Counted from the stretch's first letter, positions 50,751 through 60,040 are shown. The stretch: DNA of 64,000 nt from Rhizobiaceae bacterium (GCA_017643495.1 JAEPNK010000001.1:1655623-1719622), one strand, 5' to 3'. Numbers and translations: made by a program. Notes: a model not told the origin generated them from the letters alone.

Positions 50751-51523
50751 GCATTTTAACACAATTGGCCGGCGCACTTTCTTCGGGAAGCGTGCAGGTT
50801 ATCGATTTGACCCATACACTGGATCCGGATTTTCCGGTCATCATCCTGCCGCCGGAATTCGGTCAGTGCGCGCGCTTCCGCATGGAAGAGATCAGCGCAT
50901 ACGACCACCGGGGGCCGGCCTGGAAATGGCACAATATTTCCATGTCTGAACATACCGGAACCCATTTCGATGCACCTTCCCACTGGATTTCCGGTCGGGA
51001 CCTCCCGTCAAACTCGGTGGATGCGATCAAGCCTGCAGACTTTATCGGCCCGGTCGTCGTGCTGGATTGTGTTGAAGCGACAGAAAATGACGAAGACTTC
51101 GAACTCTCCCGCGCCGATATTGAAGAGTGGGAAAAGGCCCATGGCAAGATACCGGAACACTCATGGGTCTTGATGAGGACGGACTGGTCAAAACGAAGCG
51201 GTGCAGAATATTTGAACATGCGTGAAGATGGTCCGCATTCACCGGGACCTTCGGCTGAAGCTATCCGGTTTCTGATTGATGAACGCGGCATTCGCGGGTT
51301 TGGAACAGAAACCGTGGGTACGGATGGTGGCCAGGCAGCGCATGCAACACCACCCTATCCAGCGCATTATTTCCTGCACGGGGCAGGGCGCTATGGTTTG
51401 CAATGCCTGGCAAATCTCGACAAGCTGCCTGCAACCGGTGCGGTCTTGTTTGCGGCGCCGTTGAAGATAAAAGATGGTACCGGCAGCCCGTTGAGGGTTC
51501 TCGCAATGGTGGAGTCAGCATGA
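50747..51523 (+). CDS. Cyclase-family metal-dependent hydrolase
   Basis: A 258-residue protein with the cyclase/KynB superfamily metal motif SEHTGTHFDAPSHW (about residues 66-79). The superfamily includes bacterial kynurenine formamidase, isatin hydrolase and polyketide cyclases; it opens or closes amide or lactone-like rings. It is coupled by ATGA to the DUF35 fusion and to the SDR. It could hydrolyse a ring-fission lactone or amide in this pathway. A kynurenine formamidase role is less likely, because another formamidase sits with kynA and kynU. Confidence 0.82.
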   Translation: MSILTQLAGALSSGSVQVIDLTHTLDPDFPVIILPPEFGQCARFRMEEISAYDHRGPAWKWHNISMSEHTGTHFDAPSHWISGRDLPSNSVDAIKPADFIGPVVVLDCVEATENDEDFELSRADIEEWEKAHGKIPEHSWVLMRTDWSKRSGAEYLNMREDGPHSPGPSAEAIRFLIDERGIRGFGTETVGTDGGQAAHATPPYPAHYFLHGAGRYGLQCLANLDKLPATGAVLFAAPLKIKDGTGSPLRVLAMVESA

Positions 51524-52242
51524 CTTATACAGCCGTAATCACGGGGGGAAACAAGGGAATTGGTGCCGATCTTGCGCAGGCTTTGCTGGAACGGGACTAT
51601 GAAGTGGTTTCGGTTTCCCGAAACAGCCCGGACTTCAGGCATCCCAAACTTTCATCAGTGGAAGCCGACCTCCTGGACCCGGAAGCTGTTTCGAAAGCTG
51701 CGGAGGAAATTGCTTCGAAACATCAGGTAACCCATCTGGTCCATAACGCCGGGTTGATCTGGCCAAATCTTGTTGAAGAGGCTGAACCATCAGACATAAC
51801 GGGACTGGCCCAGCTTCATCTTGGCTCGGCTCTGACCTTGTTGCAGTCGGCATTGCCGACAATGAAGGAAAGGCAATTCGGGCGCGTGATGTTCAATGCC
51901 TCACGAGCTGCACTCGGTGCACCAACCCGAACGGCATACAGCGCTTCAAAGGCTGGCATGATTGGCATGGCCCGAACATGGGCCCTTGAACTCGCCAGCC
52001 ATGGCATAACGGTGAATGTGGTTGCTCCCGGACCGGTTCTTACAGACAATTTCTGGGGAATTGTTGAAAAGGATAGTGCCCAGCAGGAGGCCCTTGCCAA
52101 GCGTATTCCTGTAGGACGTCTGGGTACGGTGGAGGATATCACGAACGCATTTCTGTTTTTCTGCGATCCGGCCTCCGGATTTGTTACCGGGCAGACACTT
52201 TATGTGTGCGGTGGTGCAAGTGTGGGAACCTTGCAGATCTGA
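51520..52242 (+). CDS. SDR-family dehydrogenase of the dioxygenase operon
   Basis: A 240-residue classical SDR with TGGNKGIGADLA at the N terminus, HNAGLIW, and catalytic TAYSASKAG. The start at 51520 overlaps the cyclase stop (ATGA). It may oxidise the cis-dihydrodiol formed by the Rieske dioxygenase or a 3-hydroxyacyl-CoA further down. Unlike the SDR half of the DUF35 fusion, all catalytic residues are present. Confidence 0.85.
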   Translation: MTYTAVITGGNKGIGADLAQALLERDYEVVSVSRNSPDFRHPKLSSVEADLLDPEAVSKAAEEIASKHQVTHLVHNAGLIWPNLVEEAEPSDITGLAQLHLGSALTLLQSALPTMKERQFGRVMFNASRAALGAPTRTAYSASKAGMIGMARTWALELASHGITVNVVAPGPVLTDNFWGIVEKDSAQQEALAKRIPVGRLGTVEDITNAFLFFCDPASGFVTGQTLYVCGGASVGTLQI

Positions 52243-52293
52243 GAATTTTCACTGCAGTTGACGCATGCGCAAAAACATCGCAAGACCGTTGGC

Positions 52294-52725
52294 ATGAGCA
52301 AGATTTTCAGGACAGACCGTGAGTTGCGTTTCGGGGATTGCGATATTTCCGGGACGGCCTACTTCCCGGCATATCTCAATATTCTAAATGGTGTGAATGA
52401 GGAATACTGGGCTCATATCGGCTATCCTTGGCATGACATCATCTGGAATGAGCGCTGGGGAACACCAACTGTTCACCTGTCCTGTGATTTTTCAAAACCT
52501 TCATTCTTCGGCGAAACCCTGTCTTTTGAACTGGGAGTGGTCAAGATTGGAAAATCATCCCTGACCATTCGTCACAGGATCAGTTGCGGCCCGCAAATGC
52601 GCTGGAAAAGTACGCAGGTTCTCGCGGCCAGTGATCTCGACAAGCACACTTCTGTCGCGTGGCCGGATGAAGTTGCCCGGACACTTCAGGAGTGGCTCTC
52701 TACTGAAGACGAACTCGGTTTCTGA
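52294..52725 (+). CDS. 4-hydroxybenzoyl-CoA thioesterase-family protein
   Basis: A 143-residue hotdog protein with the core RFGDCDISGTAYFPAYLNILNGVNEEYW, whose aspartates sit where 4HBT enzymes have the catalytic one. The ATG at 52294 (MSKIFRTDRE) is preferred; a TTG 12 codons earlier has no homology. Last gene of the plus-strand dioxygenase operon, it would release a CoA ester made by the CaiC-like ligase. It converges on the hydratase gene, with arms CCTGAC/GTCAGG (52731-52756) as a possible weak terminator. Confidence 0.83.
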   Translation: MSKIFRTDRELRFGDCDISGTAYFPAYLNILNGVNEEYWAHIGYPWHDIIWNERWGTPTVHLSCDFSKPSFFGETLSFELGVVKIGKSSLTIRHRISCGPQMRWKSTQVLAASDLDKHTSVAWPDEVARTLQEWLSTEDELGF

Positions 52726-52751
52726 ACAAGCCTGACTTGTCGGATATCCTG

Positions 52752-53537
52752 TCAGGAAAGGTTGAAGCTTACCTGTCCCAGGCCTGACATTGTGATTTCG
52801 ACTTCACTTGCCTGCTCCAGATACCATATGGGGCTGTGTGTGCCGCACAAGACAACCTGCCCCGCTGAGAGGGCAAGCCCACGTGAGGACAAGTGTTCGG
52901 CAAGCCATTTGACCGCTTCAAGAGGTGTTTGTGGAGCGGCTCCGGTCACGTCAAGTTCCTGAGTTCCGTTTACCGACACCTGTGTTCTTACTGCAGATAC
53001 ATCGAGAGCCTCCGGAGCCACACCCGGGCCGCCGATGATTGCTCCGACATTTGATATGTTTTGGGCGACAACATCAGGGAGGTGAATTCCCTCCATTTGG
53101 ATATCGCGCATGTCTATTAACTCAACTGCAGGAACAAGGCGATCTATTGCTTTGGTGACAGTCTCGTTATCCAGACGACCGGATAAGGCAGGCAAATCCG
53201 CACCCATGATAGCGGCAATTTCCGGTTCGAAGGCAAACTGTCGGTAGTTTGTCAGGGACAGTTGTGCTCCTGTCTCGAGCTTCTGGTCATCAAAAATCCG
53301 CCCGGACAGTGGTTCTTCAAGCTTGAACCGCTCGAGAAGCATTGCGGAATTTGCAGCAATCTTCCACCCGCAAACCTCTTTGCGATAGTGATGTCGTATC
53401 AATGAAGAACTCAGGGAATCCTGCAGTGCATAAGCCTGATCAAGGGTGCGGGGAGGCATGGTCGAAAACGAGCGAAACTCCGCACCGGTCAAACCGTCTT
53501 CCATCATGGCATTCATAGGGTAGTTATCTTCGCTCAT
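52752..53537 (-). CDS. 2-oxopent-4-enoate hydratase-family protein
   Basis: A 261-residue protein of the fumarylacetoacetase-like MhpD/DmpE/DmpH fold, with the metal-site segment FAFEPEIAAIMGADLP and a late SAGQVVLCGTHSPIWYL. Members hydrate 2-oxopent-4-enoate or decarboxylate 4-oxalocrotonate in meta-cleavage pathways. The start at 53537 overlaps the isomerase stop (ATGA). No extradiol dioxygenase is in the window, so its place in a route is unclear; it could act on a 2-oxo acid made with the hydroxypyruvate isomerase-like partner. Confidence 0.8.
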   Translation of the reverse strand: MSEDNYPMNAMMEDGLTGAEFRSFSTMPPRTLDQAYALQDSLSSSLIRHHYRKEVCGWKIAANSAMLLERFKLEEPLSGRIFDDQKLETGAQLSLTNYRQFAFEPEIAAIMGADLPALSGRLDNETVTKAIDRLVPAVELIDMRDIQMEGIHLPDVVAQNISNVGAIIGGPGVAPEALDVSAVRTQVSVNGTQELDVTGAAPQTPLEAVKWLAEHLSSRGLALSAGQVVLCGTHSPIWYLEQASEVEITMSGLGQVSFNLS

Positions 53538-54313
53538 CCGATCATGCTCCTGATGTCGTTCATCCACCCAAGGCCTTGTTCCGTATTTGCTGCCGGATCG
53601 TACTCGGCTGAGATTTCACCATCATAGCCGGTCTCGCGTAGTGCATTGAATGCTGACCTGAAGTCTACAGTTCCCGTGCCAGGTTCATGCCGGCCCGGAT
53701 TGTCGGCAAACTGAACATGCCCGATATGTTCTCCGGCCACTTGAATGGCTGTTACCAGGTCAGGTTCGGTTATTGCCATGTGATAGAAGTCAAACTGCAG
53801 GGCCACATTCGGATGGTCTACCCTATCCAGCAAATCCAGACTGGAATGAAGACCGGATAGAAAAAATCCCGGGACATCTTGCCTGTTCACCGGTTCGACC
53901 ATCACGCGAACTCCGATCTCTTCCATGATATCTGCCGTATATCGAACATTCTCAACCATTGTCGACAGGCAGTCTTCAGGGTTGGCGTCTGCAGGCGGGC
54001 GCCCGGAAAGGATATTGATTTTTCTCGCACCGATGGCTTGCGCATTCTTTGCACACACAGCTACGGCGTCCCTGTAGGCTGCTACACTGCCTGGCAATGC
54101 TGCAAGCCCTACTGAATCCCCAGGCCCTCGCGGCACGTTGATGAGTGCTACAGGCATTGATGAGGTTTGTGAAACCTCGCCCAATGAACTGGCTTCCTCC
54201 TCGGGTGGAAACTGGATCTCCACTCCGTCAAACCCGGCTTTTGCCGCAGCGGGAATGCGTTCTGCCAGTGGATATTCGGTAAACATCATTGAGAGGTTGG
54301 CAATCAGTTTCAT
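53534..54313 (-). CDS. Hydroxypyruvate isomerase-family protein
   Basis: A 259-residue xylose isomerase-like TIM barrel. Metal-site segments are VMVEPVNRQDVPGFFL, LQFDFYHM, GHVQFADNPGRHEPGTG and ISAEYDP, a near match to the Hyi family that converts hydroxypyruvate and tartronate semialdehyde. The start at 54313 (MKLIANLS) puts the family N terminus in place; 21 upstream codons are ignored. It is coupled to the hydratase-like gene and lies 40 bases after the permease gene. Substrate not certain. Confidence 0.82.
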   Translation of the reverse strand: MKLIANLSMMFTEYPLAERIPAAAKAGFDGVEIQFPPEEEASSLGEVSQTSSMPVALINVPRGPGDSVGLAALPGSVAAYRDAVAVCAKNAQAIGARKINILSGRPPADANPEDCLSTMVENVRYTADIMEEIGVRVMVEPVNRQDVPGFFLSGLHSSLDLLDRVDHPNVALQFDFYHMAITEPDLVTAIQVAGEHIGHVQFADNPGRHEPGTGTVDFRSAFNALRETGYDGEISAEYDPAANTEQGLGWMNDIRSMIG

Positions 54314-54353
54314 GTCGGGAGTCTGCTGTTCAAATATGTTCGTTTGTTCAGAC

Positions 54354-55187
54354 TCAGACCATGAAGTACTTTGCAAGCATTCTCAATGCTGTAAGAAACA
54401 GAAATACGGCGAAGGCAAGTTTCAGTGCACGGGGGTTAATTGCATGGGCAATACGCGCACCGAGCGGGGCAGTGAAAATCGTCGCCGAAAAAATCAGAAC
54501 AGCGGCTGGAATGCTTACATAACCAACCGAGTATGGTGGTCGGCCTTCTGCACCAAGCCCTGAAAGTATGAAGCCAAATACAGCCGGAATGGCAATAACA
54601 AGGCCGAACGCGGCAGCCGTTCCCACTGCGCGATGTACCGGAAACGAGAACAGTGTCAGGATGGGAACAGAGAGCGTGCCGCCGCCAATTCCCATCAGGG
54701 CAGAAAGAAATCCGATCATGGAGCCAATGCCGGCTTTTGACACAAAACGCTTTGGTAATTCACTGGCAACAACAAGGTTCTTCGGAATGGCCATGTTTAT
54801 CGAAACAATCAATGCAATCACGCCAAAAACAGCGGTGAGTTGGGGGCCGCTGATATAACGCGAGACATAGCCGCCAATCGCTGCTCCCAGAAAAATGAGA
54901 GGTGCCCATTGCTTGAACAATGACTTGTCCAGCGCGCCCCGCTTTCTGTGGGCAAGTGAAGAAGAAATCGAAGTGGGAATAATCGTCGCCAGGGAAGTGG
55001 CTACAGCGAGATGCATGGCCACGGTCGGCGAAATTTCAAGGAACTCAAACAGGTAAAACAGTACCGGGACAATAACTATGCCACCGCCAACACCGAGCAA
55101 GCCTGCCAGAATGCCGGCTATGGCCCCGGTAAAAACCATGCCGACGGCAAGGCTGGTAATAAACGAAATGGAACCGAAATCTGCCAT
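54354..55187 (-). CDS. TauE/SafE-family membrane permease
   Basis: A 277-residue membrane protein with about eight hydrophobic helices and the repeated family motif GILAGLLGVGGGIVIVPVLF near residue 25 and SALMGIGGGTLSVPILTLF in the second half. The family exports or imports sulfonates, sulfite and other organic anions. The start at 55187 follows an AAGGGTG site. It lies between the malonate operon and the isomerase/hydratase pair, all on the minus strand; the transported anion is unknown. Confidence 0.83.
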   Translation of the reverse strand: MADFGSISFITSLAVGMVFTGAIAGILAGLLGVGGGIVIVPVLFYLFEFLEISPTVAMHLAVATSLATIIPTSISSSLAHRKRGALDKSLFKQWAPLIFLGAAIGGYVSRYISGPQLTAVFGVIALIVSINMAIPKNLVVASELPKRFVSKAGIGSMIGFLSALMGIGGGTLSVPILTLFSFPVHRAVGTAAAFGLVIAIPAVFGFILSGLGAEGRPPYSVGYVSIPAAVLIFSATIFTAPLGARIAHAINPRALKLAFAVFLFLTALRMLAKYFMV

Positions 55188-55243
55188 GATGCACCCTTGG
55201 GACGGTGGAATGAAACCCTTGTGTATACGTCCGGATTTCAATT

Positions 55244-55282
55244 GAACAGGCTTGTTCCCCAGTATTCGGAACAGACCTGTTC
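55244..55282. repeat. 15-base imperfect inverted repeat downstream of matB
   Basis: GAACAGGCTTGTTCC and GGAACAGACCTGTTC are inverted copies with two mismatches around a 9-base loop. It lies between the matB stop (55306) and the permease start (55187). It may end or attenuate the malonate transcript, or bind a regulator; no clear T-run follows on the minus strand. Confidence 0.5.
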
Positions 55283-55305
55283 ATCGCTGGCGGAAAAGGT
55301 GAAAT

Positions 55306-56841
55306 CTATGTTGTGAGCAGGTCCTTGTAGGTCTCTCTCAACTGGTTTTTCTGGACCTTGCCCATTGTGTTGCGTGGTAGTTCATCCATGACAATGATGC
55401 GCTTGGGCTGTTTGAAGCGTGCGATGTCATCTCGGATCGATGAAAGAACGGTTTCCTCATTGATGGTGTTGCCAGGTTTGGCAACGAGTATACCCACTAC
55501 GCCTTCACCAAAATCGGGATGGGGAACGCCGATAACAGCAGATTCAAGAACTCCCGGCTGCTCATCAAGCAGTAGTTCGATTTCCTTCGGATAGATATTG
55601 TATCCGCCTGAAATGATCAGGTCCTTGGACCGCCCAACGATCTGGATGTAGCCGTCCTTGCCAACCGATGCCATGTCACCGGTTATGAAGAACCCGTCAT
55701 CCCTAAACTCTTCGCGTGTCTTGTCCGGCATTTGCCAGTAACCGGCAAACACGTTCGGGCCGCGTACTTCAAGAATGCCGATTTCTCCGTCCGGAATTTC
55801 TTCACCGCTGGCAGGGTCCACTATGCGCACTTCCACTCCGGGAAGCGGAAAACCTACAGTGCCAGCCTTGCGTTCACCATCATAAGGGTTGGAGGTGTTC
55901 ATGTTTGTTTCGGTCATGCCATACCGTTCCAGGATACGGTGCCCCGTGCGCTCCTCGAATTCGATATGGGTTTCGGCAAGCAGCGGCGCGCTACCGGAGA
56001 CAAACAGTCTCATGTGCCGGACCAGTTCTTTGTCGAAGCGTGTGTCCCCCAGCAATCGTGTGTAGAAAGTGGGAACACCCATCATGGATGTCGATTTGGG
56101 CAGATGATGAATAACATCATCGGCATTGAACCCGGGTAGCATGATTATGGATGCCCCGGCCATTAGAACAATGTTGGTGGCGACAAAAAGCCCGTGGGTG
56201 TGAAAGATCGGAAGCGCGTGCAGAAGCACATCATCTTTCGTGAATTTCCAGTAATCCACCAGGGTTTCTGCATTCGAAAGGAGATTGTCATGGGTAAGCA
56301 TTGCTCCTTTTGAACGTCCGGTCGTGCCGGAGGTATAAAGGATGGCTCCCAGGTCAGAACCTTCACGAGCAACCGTTTCAAATGTCGTGGAAGCCTTCAG
56401 CCCTGCATCAAGCATTGTGCCTGCTGAGGTCTCTTCATTCTGCCAAACTCCCATGGTTTCCAGTCTGACATCAAGATCTTGGGCAAGAGATGTGTATTCC
56501 TCTGCACGGTTCGGGTCGCAAACAAAAACGGTGGGAGATGCATTTTCCAGAAAATAGCTGATCTCGGAGGCCGTATAGGCGGTATTCAGCGGCAGGAAGA
56601 CTGCACCGGCACGCACCGTAGCCAGATAAAGCATTAGTGCCTCTATGGACTTTGGCACCTGCACAGCTACCCGGTCACCGGGTTGTACCCCCATGTTGGT
56701 CAGAACATTGGCAAACCGGGCCGATACATCCATTACATCCTGATAGGTATAGTATCTGTCGTTGTCTTCGCCCGGGATATGGGCAAATTGTGCGGCTGGA
56801 TCTGCCTTGCCCAAAAGGCTGTCAAACAAAACATTGGTCAT
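55306..56841 (-). CDS. matB: Malonyl-CoA synthetase
   Basis: A 511-residue AMP-forming ligase with phosphate loop LYTSGTTGRSKGAMLTH, ERYGMTETNMNTSNP and the final catalytic lysine in TMGKVQKNQLR. ATP, malonate and CoA give malonyl-CoA. Assignment rests on the sequence look plus the adjoining malonyl-CoA decarboxylase and TRAP genes, the known rhizobial matPQMAB arrangement. Its ATG overlaps the matA stop (TAATG). Confidence 0.9.
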   Translation of the reverse strand: MTNVLFDSLLGKADPAAQFAHIPGEDNDRYYTYQDVMDVSARFANVLTNMGVQPGDRVAVQVPKSIEALMLYLATVRAGAVFLPLNTAYTASEISYFLENASPTVFVCDPNRAEEYTSLAQDLDVRLETMGVWQNEETSAGTMLDAGLKASTTFETVAREGSDLGAILYTSGTTGRSKGAMLTHDNLLSNAETLVDYWKFTKDDVLLHALPIFHTHGLFVATNIVLMAGASIIMLPGFNADDVIHHLPKSTSMMGVPTFYTRLLGDTRFDKELVRHMRLFVSGSAPLLAETHIEFEERTGHRILERYGMTETNMNTSNPYDGERKAGTVGFPLPGVEVRIVDPASGEEIPDGEIGILEVRGPNVFAGYWQMPDKTREEFRDDGFFITGDMASVGKDGYIQIVGRSKDLIISGGYNIYPKEIELLLDEQPGVLESAVIGVPHPDFGEGVVGILVAKPGNTINEETVLSSIRDDIARFKQPKRIIVMDELPRNTMGKVQKNQLRETYKDLLTT

Positions 56842-58100
56842 TAGGCTCCGGCTTTCTGTTTGGTTTTTGATTTTGCGAGCAGGTTGCTGATTGCTTTTGA
56901 TACGACAATATTCTGCCGTTCGGCATATTCTTCGTGGTTTTGTTCCACGGATTTGAGGTCATACAGATAGTTCACCATTACACCGCTTGATTGTTGTTTC
57001 CCTTTGGCTGAAATGTCTGCATTGGCATGCAACTGGTGAATGATTGCTCCGTTGTTGAGATGAAATTTTGCCACCGGGTCCAGCGGATTGCCGTTGCGGT
57101 CTTTGGGTTCGTGGAGATAACGCGCGGCCAATACTTTCAGTTCGTCATCCGTGTGTTCTTCGGACAGCAGGTCGTTTTCTTCCAGCCACCGGTTGAACCG
57201 GGGGAGTGGAGAAAGTGTGATAAAAGTGGATATTTCCGGTAACTCGGCTTTGAGGTCCTGCACCACCTGTTTGATGAGAGAGTTGCCAAATGAAATGCCT
57301 GCAAGGCCCTTTTGGCAGTTTGATATCGAGTAAAAAACCGCAGTATTCGCAAGTTCCTGCTCAAGGACATCCCTGTTGTCGGACAATATTTCCTGAACAG
57401 AAGCCGGAACGCTGTCGCATAGGGCAACCTCGACAAATATCAGCGGTTCATCCGGCATTGATGGATGGAAAAATGCATAGCAATGACGATCTTCGGGATG
57501 AACCCGTCTCTGAAGATCATCCCAGTCATCTATCTCGTGAACGGCTTCGTACTGGATGATTTTCTGAAGGATTTGGGCAGGGCTTTGCCAATCAATCCTT
57601 CTGAGCACCAAAAAACCCCGGTTGAACCAGGAGGCAAACAAATGTTGAAAATCGACATCCGTTCGTTTGAGACTTGAATCCTTTTTCGAAAGCTTGAGCA
57701 ATGCCTCACGCATGCGAACAAGCCGGACCGTTGCATTGGGCACCTGGTTAAGCCGGCGCAGCAATACCTGACGCAACGGTTCGGCTGCCTGCATTAGCTT
57801 TTCAAAATTTTCACTGGTCCGCTCTTCTTCATACGATTTTGCAGCACTAGCAACTTCCTCTGTCTGCAAGTCGAGTTCATCAGTCAGGAAGCAGAAGAAC
57901 TGGTGCTGTCCTTCCTCATCAAGCGTGTCGAACCGGTCAAGCACCAGTTGGCCAAGTCGTGATGCGGAGACTTCCCCACGACTTGTAAGCAGTTCACGAC
58001 ACAGTTCCTCAATTGGCCGCTCATCAGCAATCCGGCGCAAGGTGAAGCGTTTGTCAAAAACGCTTGAAAGGATGTCGTGAAAGAACCCCGAGCTCGTCAT
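56841..58100 (-). CDS. matA: Malonyl-CoA decarboxylase
   Basis: A 419-residue protein with an N-terminal helical domain (to about residue 150) and a GNAT-like catalytic domain. Family landmarks are CYAFFHPSMPDEPLIFVEVAL, the catalytic-region SISNCQKGLAGISFGN, FITLSPLPRFNRWL and the C-terminal DPVAKFHLNNGA. It converts malonyl-CoA to acetyl-CoA and CO2. The start at 58100 overlaps the matM stop (ATGA). With matB it lets the cell use malonate as a carbon source. Confidence 0.93.
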   Translation of the reverse strand: MTSSGFFHDILSSVFDKRFTLRRIADERPIEELCRELLTSRGEVSASRLGQLVLDRFDTLDEEGQHQFFCFLTDELDLQTEEVASAAKSYEEERTSENFEKLMQAAEPLRQVLLRRLNQVPNATVRLVRMREALLKLSKKDSSLKRTDVDFQHLFASWFNRGFLVLRRIDWQSPAQILQKIIQYEAVHEIDDWDDLQRRVHPEDRHCYAFFHPSMPDEPLIFVEVALCDSVPASVQEILSDNRDVLEQELANTAVFYSISNCQKGLAGISFGNSLIKQVVQDLKAELPEISTFITLSPLPRFNRWLEENDLLSEEHTDDELKVLAARYLHEPKDRNGNPLDPVAKFHLNNGAIIHQLHANADISAKGKQQSSGVMVNYLYDLKSVEQNHEEYAERQNIVVSKAISNLLAKSKTKQKAGA

Positions 58101-59413
58101 ATTGCGGCACCCATGATTATTTCCGGTAACCAGGTTGCTATACCGGGAAACAGACACAGCAGCAAAATTGCAATAACCATGCAGGCCACATAGGGCAGGG
58201 ACCCTTGAAGTATTGTCTTTAGCGAGATGTCTGGTGCGATGCCATTTATCACGTAGAGGTTGAGGCCCACAGGAGGAGAAATGAGACCGATCTCCATGTT
58301 GATCGTCAGAACAACCGCAAACCAGTAGGGGTCAAATCCTGCTGTTGTAATGATCGGCAGCAGGATGGGCGCAGCCATCAGGATTACAGCCACGGGCGGC
58401 AGGAAAAATCCTGCAACCAGGAGGAAGATGTTGATCACAAACATCAGGACCCAGCGGTTGACCTCGAGTGTGCCAATCCATTCTGCAATTGCCTGCGTGA
58501 TGAACAGGCTCGAAAGCATGTAGGAAAACACGCCTGCCGCTGCAATGATGAACAGGATCATGACACTCTCGCGTGTTGAATCACGCAGCACAGTCCAAAG
58601 GGCTTTGGGGCTCCAAAGACGGTAGATGATCATCGCAATGAACAGGCAAAACAGGGCTCCGACAGCAGCCGTTTCCGAAGGTGTGGCAATGCCGCCATAC
58701 ATTGCATAAAGGACGCCCAGTATGATCAGCAGGAAGGGCAGCACACGGGGCAGGATTTCGAGACGTTCACGCCAATTGTAGGATCTGCTGGCCAGGACAC
58801 CTGAGGAACCGTCTTTCCATGTCGAATACAATGACCATGCCATGAACAGTCCGACAAGCAGGAGGCCAGGGAGTACCCCGGCAAGGAACAGTCGGCCGAT
58901 CGAGGTTTCAGTCGCAATACCGTATACGATCATCGTGACCGATGGGGGGATCAGAATGCCAAGTGTTCCGCCGGCCGCAATCGAACCGGCAGCAACCCCG
59001 TCCGGGTAGCCACGTTTGCGCATTTCCGGGATGCCCATTTTGCCGATTGCTGCGCAGGTTGCAGGAGATGAACCGGACATGGCAGCGAAGAGGGCACAGG
59101 CACCGAGATTGGATATTACCAGTCCTCCCGGTATCCGCGTAAGCCAGCGTTCCAGCGCCTCATACAGGTCTGCACCGGCTCGTGTGGAAGCAATGGACGC
59201 GCCCATGATGATAAACATCGGAATGGAGAGGAGGGCAAAGTTGTCTAGTTTGCCGAAGAAAATTTCCGGTATGAGTTCAAGAGAACGCATGCCGTCGAAT
59301 ACAAGAAGGAATCCGGCAGAAACAATGAGCAATCCTGTTGCAACGGAGACGCCAGAAAAGAGTACAAGAATGGTGAAGAGTGCTACGAGGGCACCAAGCA
59401 GTAACGGGTCCAT
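58097..59413 (-). CDS. matM: Malonate TRAP transporter large permease
   Basis: A 438-residue DctM-type permease of about 12 helices with FALLSIPMFIIMGASIAST, GTLGILIPPSVTMIVYG and EIGLISPPVGLNLYVING. The start at 59413 is two bases after the matQ stop; the longer open frame runs into matQ. In rhizobial malonate loci this subunit imports malonate with MatP and MatQ. Confidence 0.88.
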   Translation of the reverse strand: MDPLLLGALVALFTILVLFSGVSVATGLLIVSAGFLLVFDGMRSLELIPEIFFGKLDNFALLSIPMFIIMGASIASTRAGADLYEALERWLTRIPGGLVISNLGACALFAAMSGSSPATCAAIGKMGIPEMRKRGYPDGVAAGSIAAGGTLGILIPPSVTMIVYGIATETSIGRLFLAGVLPGLLLVGLFMAWSLYSTWKDGSSGVLASRSYNWRERLEILPRVLPFLLIILGVLYAMYGGIATPSETAAVGALFCLFIAMIIYRLWSPKALWTVLRDSTRESVMILFIIAAAGVFSYMLSSLFITQAIAEWIGTLEVNRWVLMFVINIFLLVAGFFLPPVAVILMAAPILLPIITTAGFDPYWFAVVLTINMEIGLISPPVGLNLYVINGIAPDISLKTILQGSLPYVACMVIAILLLCLFPGIATWLPEIIMGAAI

Positions 59414-59415
59414 TG

Positions 59416-59967
59416 TTATTTGTCCTCTGGCAGGCTGAATGGGGTGTCGATCCGCAGTAACAATGCAACCAGATCTGCCAGCAATTGAATCAGGTACAAG
59501 GTGAACCCGACGGGCAATGCAAGATAAGGAATCCAGAGGCGCACGCCCCATACAGTGTCGGATTTCCAGTTTCGAGACCAGGCTTCGTACCAGAATTCAT
59601 AACCGTAAACTGTTATCATGCCCACGATTCCGATGGCTGCCAGCAGGGTTATGATGGCCAGCAGTCGTCGCATTCCCATGGGCAGCATAAGAGGCAGCAG
59701 ATCAACATTCACATGCCCACGAAGGCGCTGGACATATGGAAGTCCCAGCAGGGTTGCCGCAATCATCAGGTAAATCACAAATTCGGTTTGCCATATCGTT
59801 GACTGGTTCAGGACGAAGCGCACGATGATCATCTGGCAGGTGATTATAACGGCAAGAAGGATCATGCCGGCTGCTACCCAACCGGAAACCGATGAAAGCA
59901 GGCTGATGAATTTAAGAAATTGGTTGTTGCCGGTAGAAGCTACCGAGCTTGAACTCTGGGTGGCCAT
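59416..59967 (-). CDS. matQ: Malonate TRAP transporter small subunit
   Basis: A 183-residue DctQ-type protein with four predicted helices and the segment VRFVLNQSTIWQTEFVIYLMIAATLLGLPYVQRLRGHVNVDLLPL. The start at 59967 (MATQSSSS) removes 16 codons without homology. It links the malonate binding protein to the permease. Confidence 0.84.
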   Translation of the reverse strand: MATQSSSSVASTGNNQFLKFISLLSSVSGWVAAGMILLAVIITCQMIIVRFVLNQSTIWQTEFVIYLMIAATLLGLPYVQRLRGHVNVDLLPLMLPMGMRRLLAIITLLAAIGIVGMITVYGYEFWYEAWSRNWKSDTVWGVRLWIPYLALPVGFTLYLIQLLADLVALLLRIDTPFSLPEDK

Positions 59968-60040
59968 GGCAGAGTGATCCGGTTGTCGGTGAATTGAGAA
60001 ATGGAGGGGCGGCACAACTGCCGCCCCGAAAGGTCATAAA

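Noticed and set aside
50747-51523. Kynurenine formamidase KynB
   Set aside because: It has the superfamily motif but sits in the dioxygenase operon 20 kb from kynA; an alpha/beta-type formamidase is already next to kynA and kynU.
52731-52756. Intrinsic terminator between the thioesterase and hydratase genes
   Set aside because: CCTGAC/GTCAGG arms exist, but the loop is 14 bases, one arm overlaps the hydratase stop and there is no T-run; noted only within the thioesterase entry.
55221-55230. Second MatR-type site near the permease start
   Set aside because: Contains GTATAC but the flanks are not symmetric, so the match to TTGTATACAA is no better than chance.
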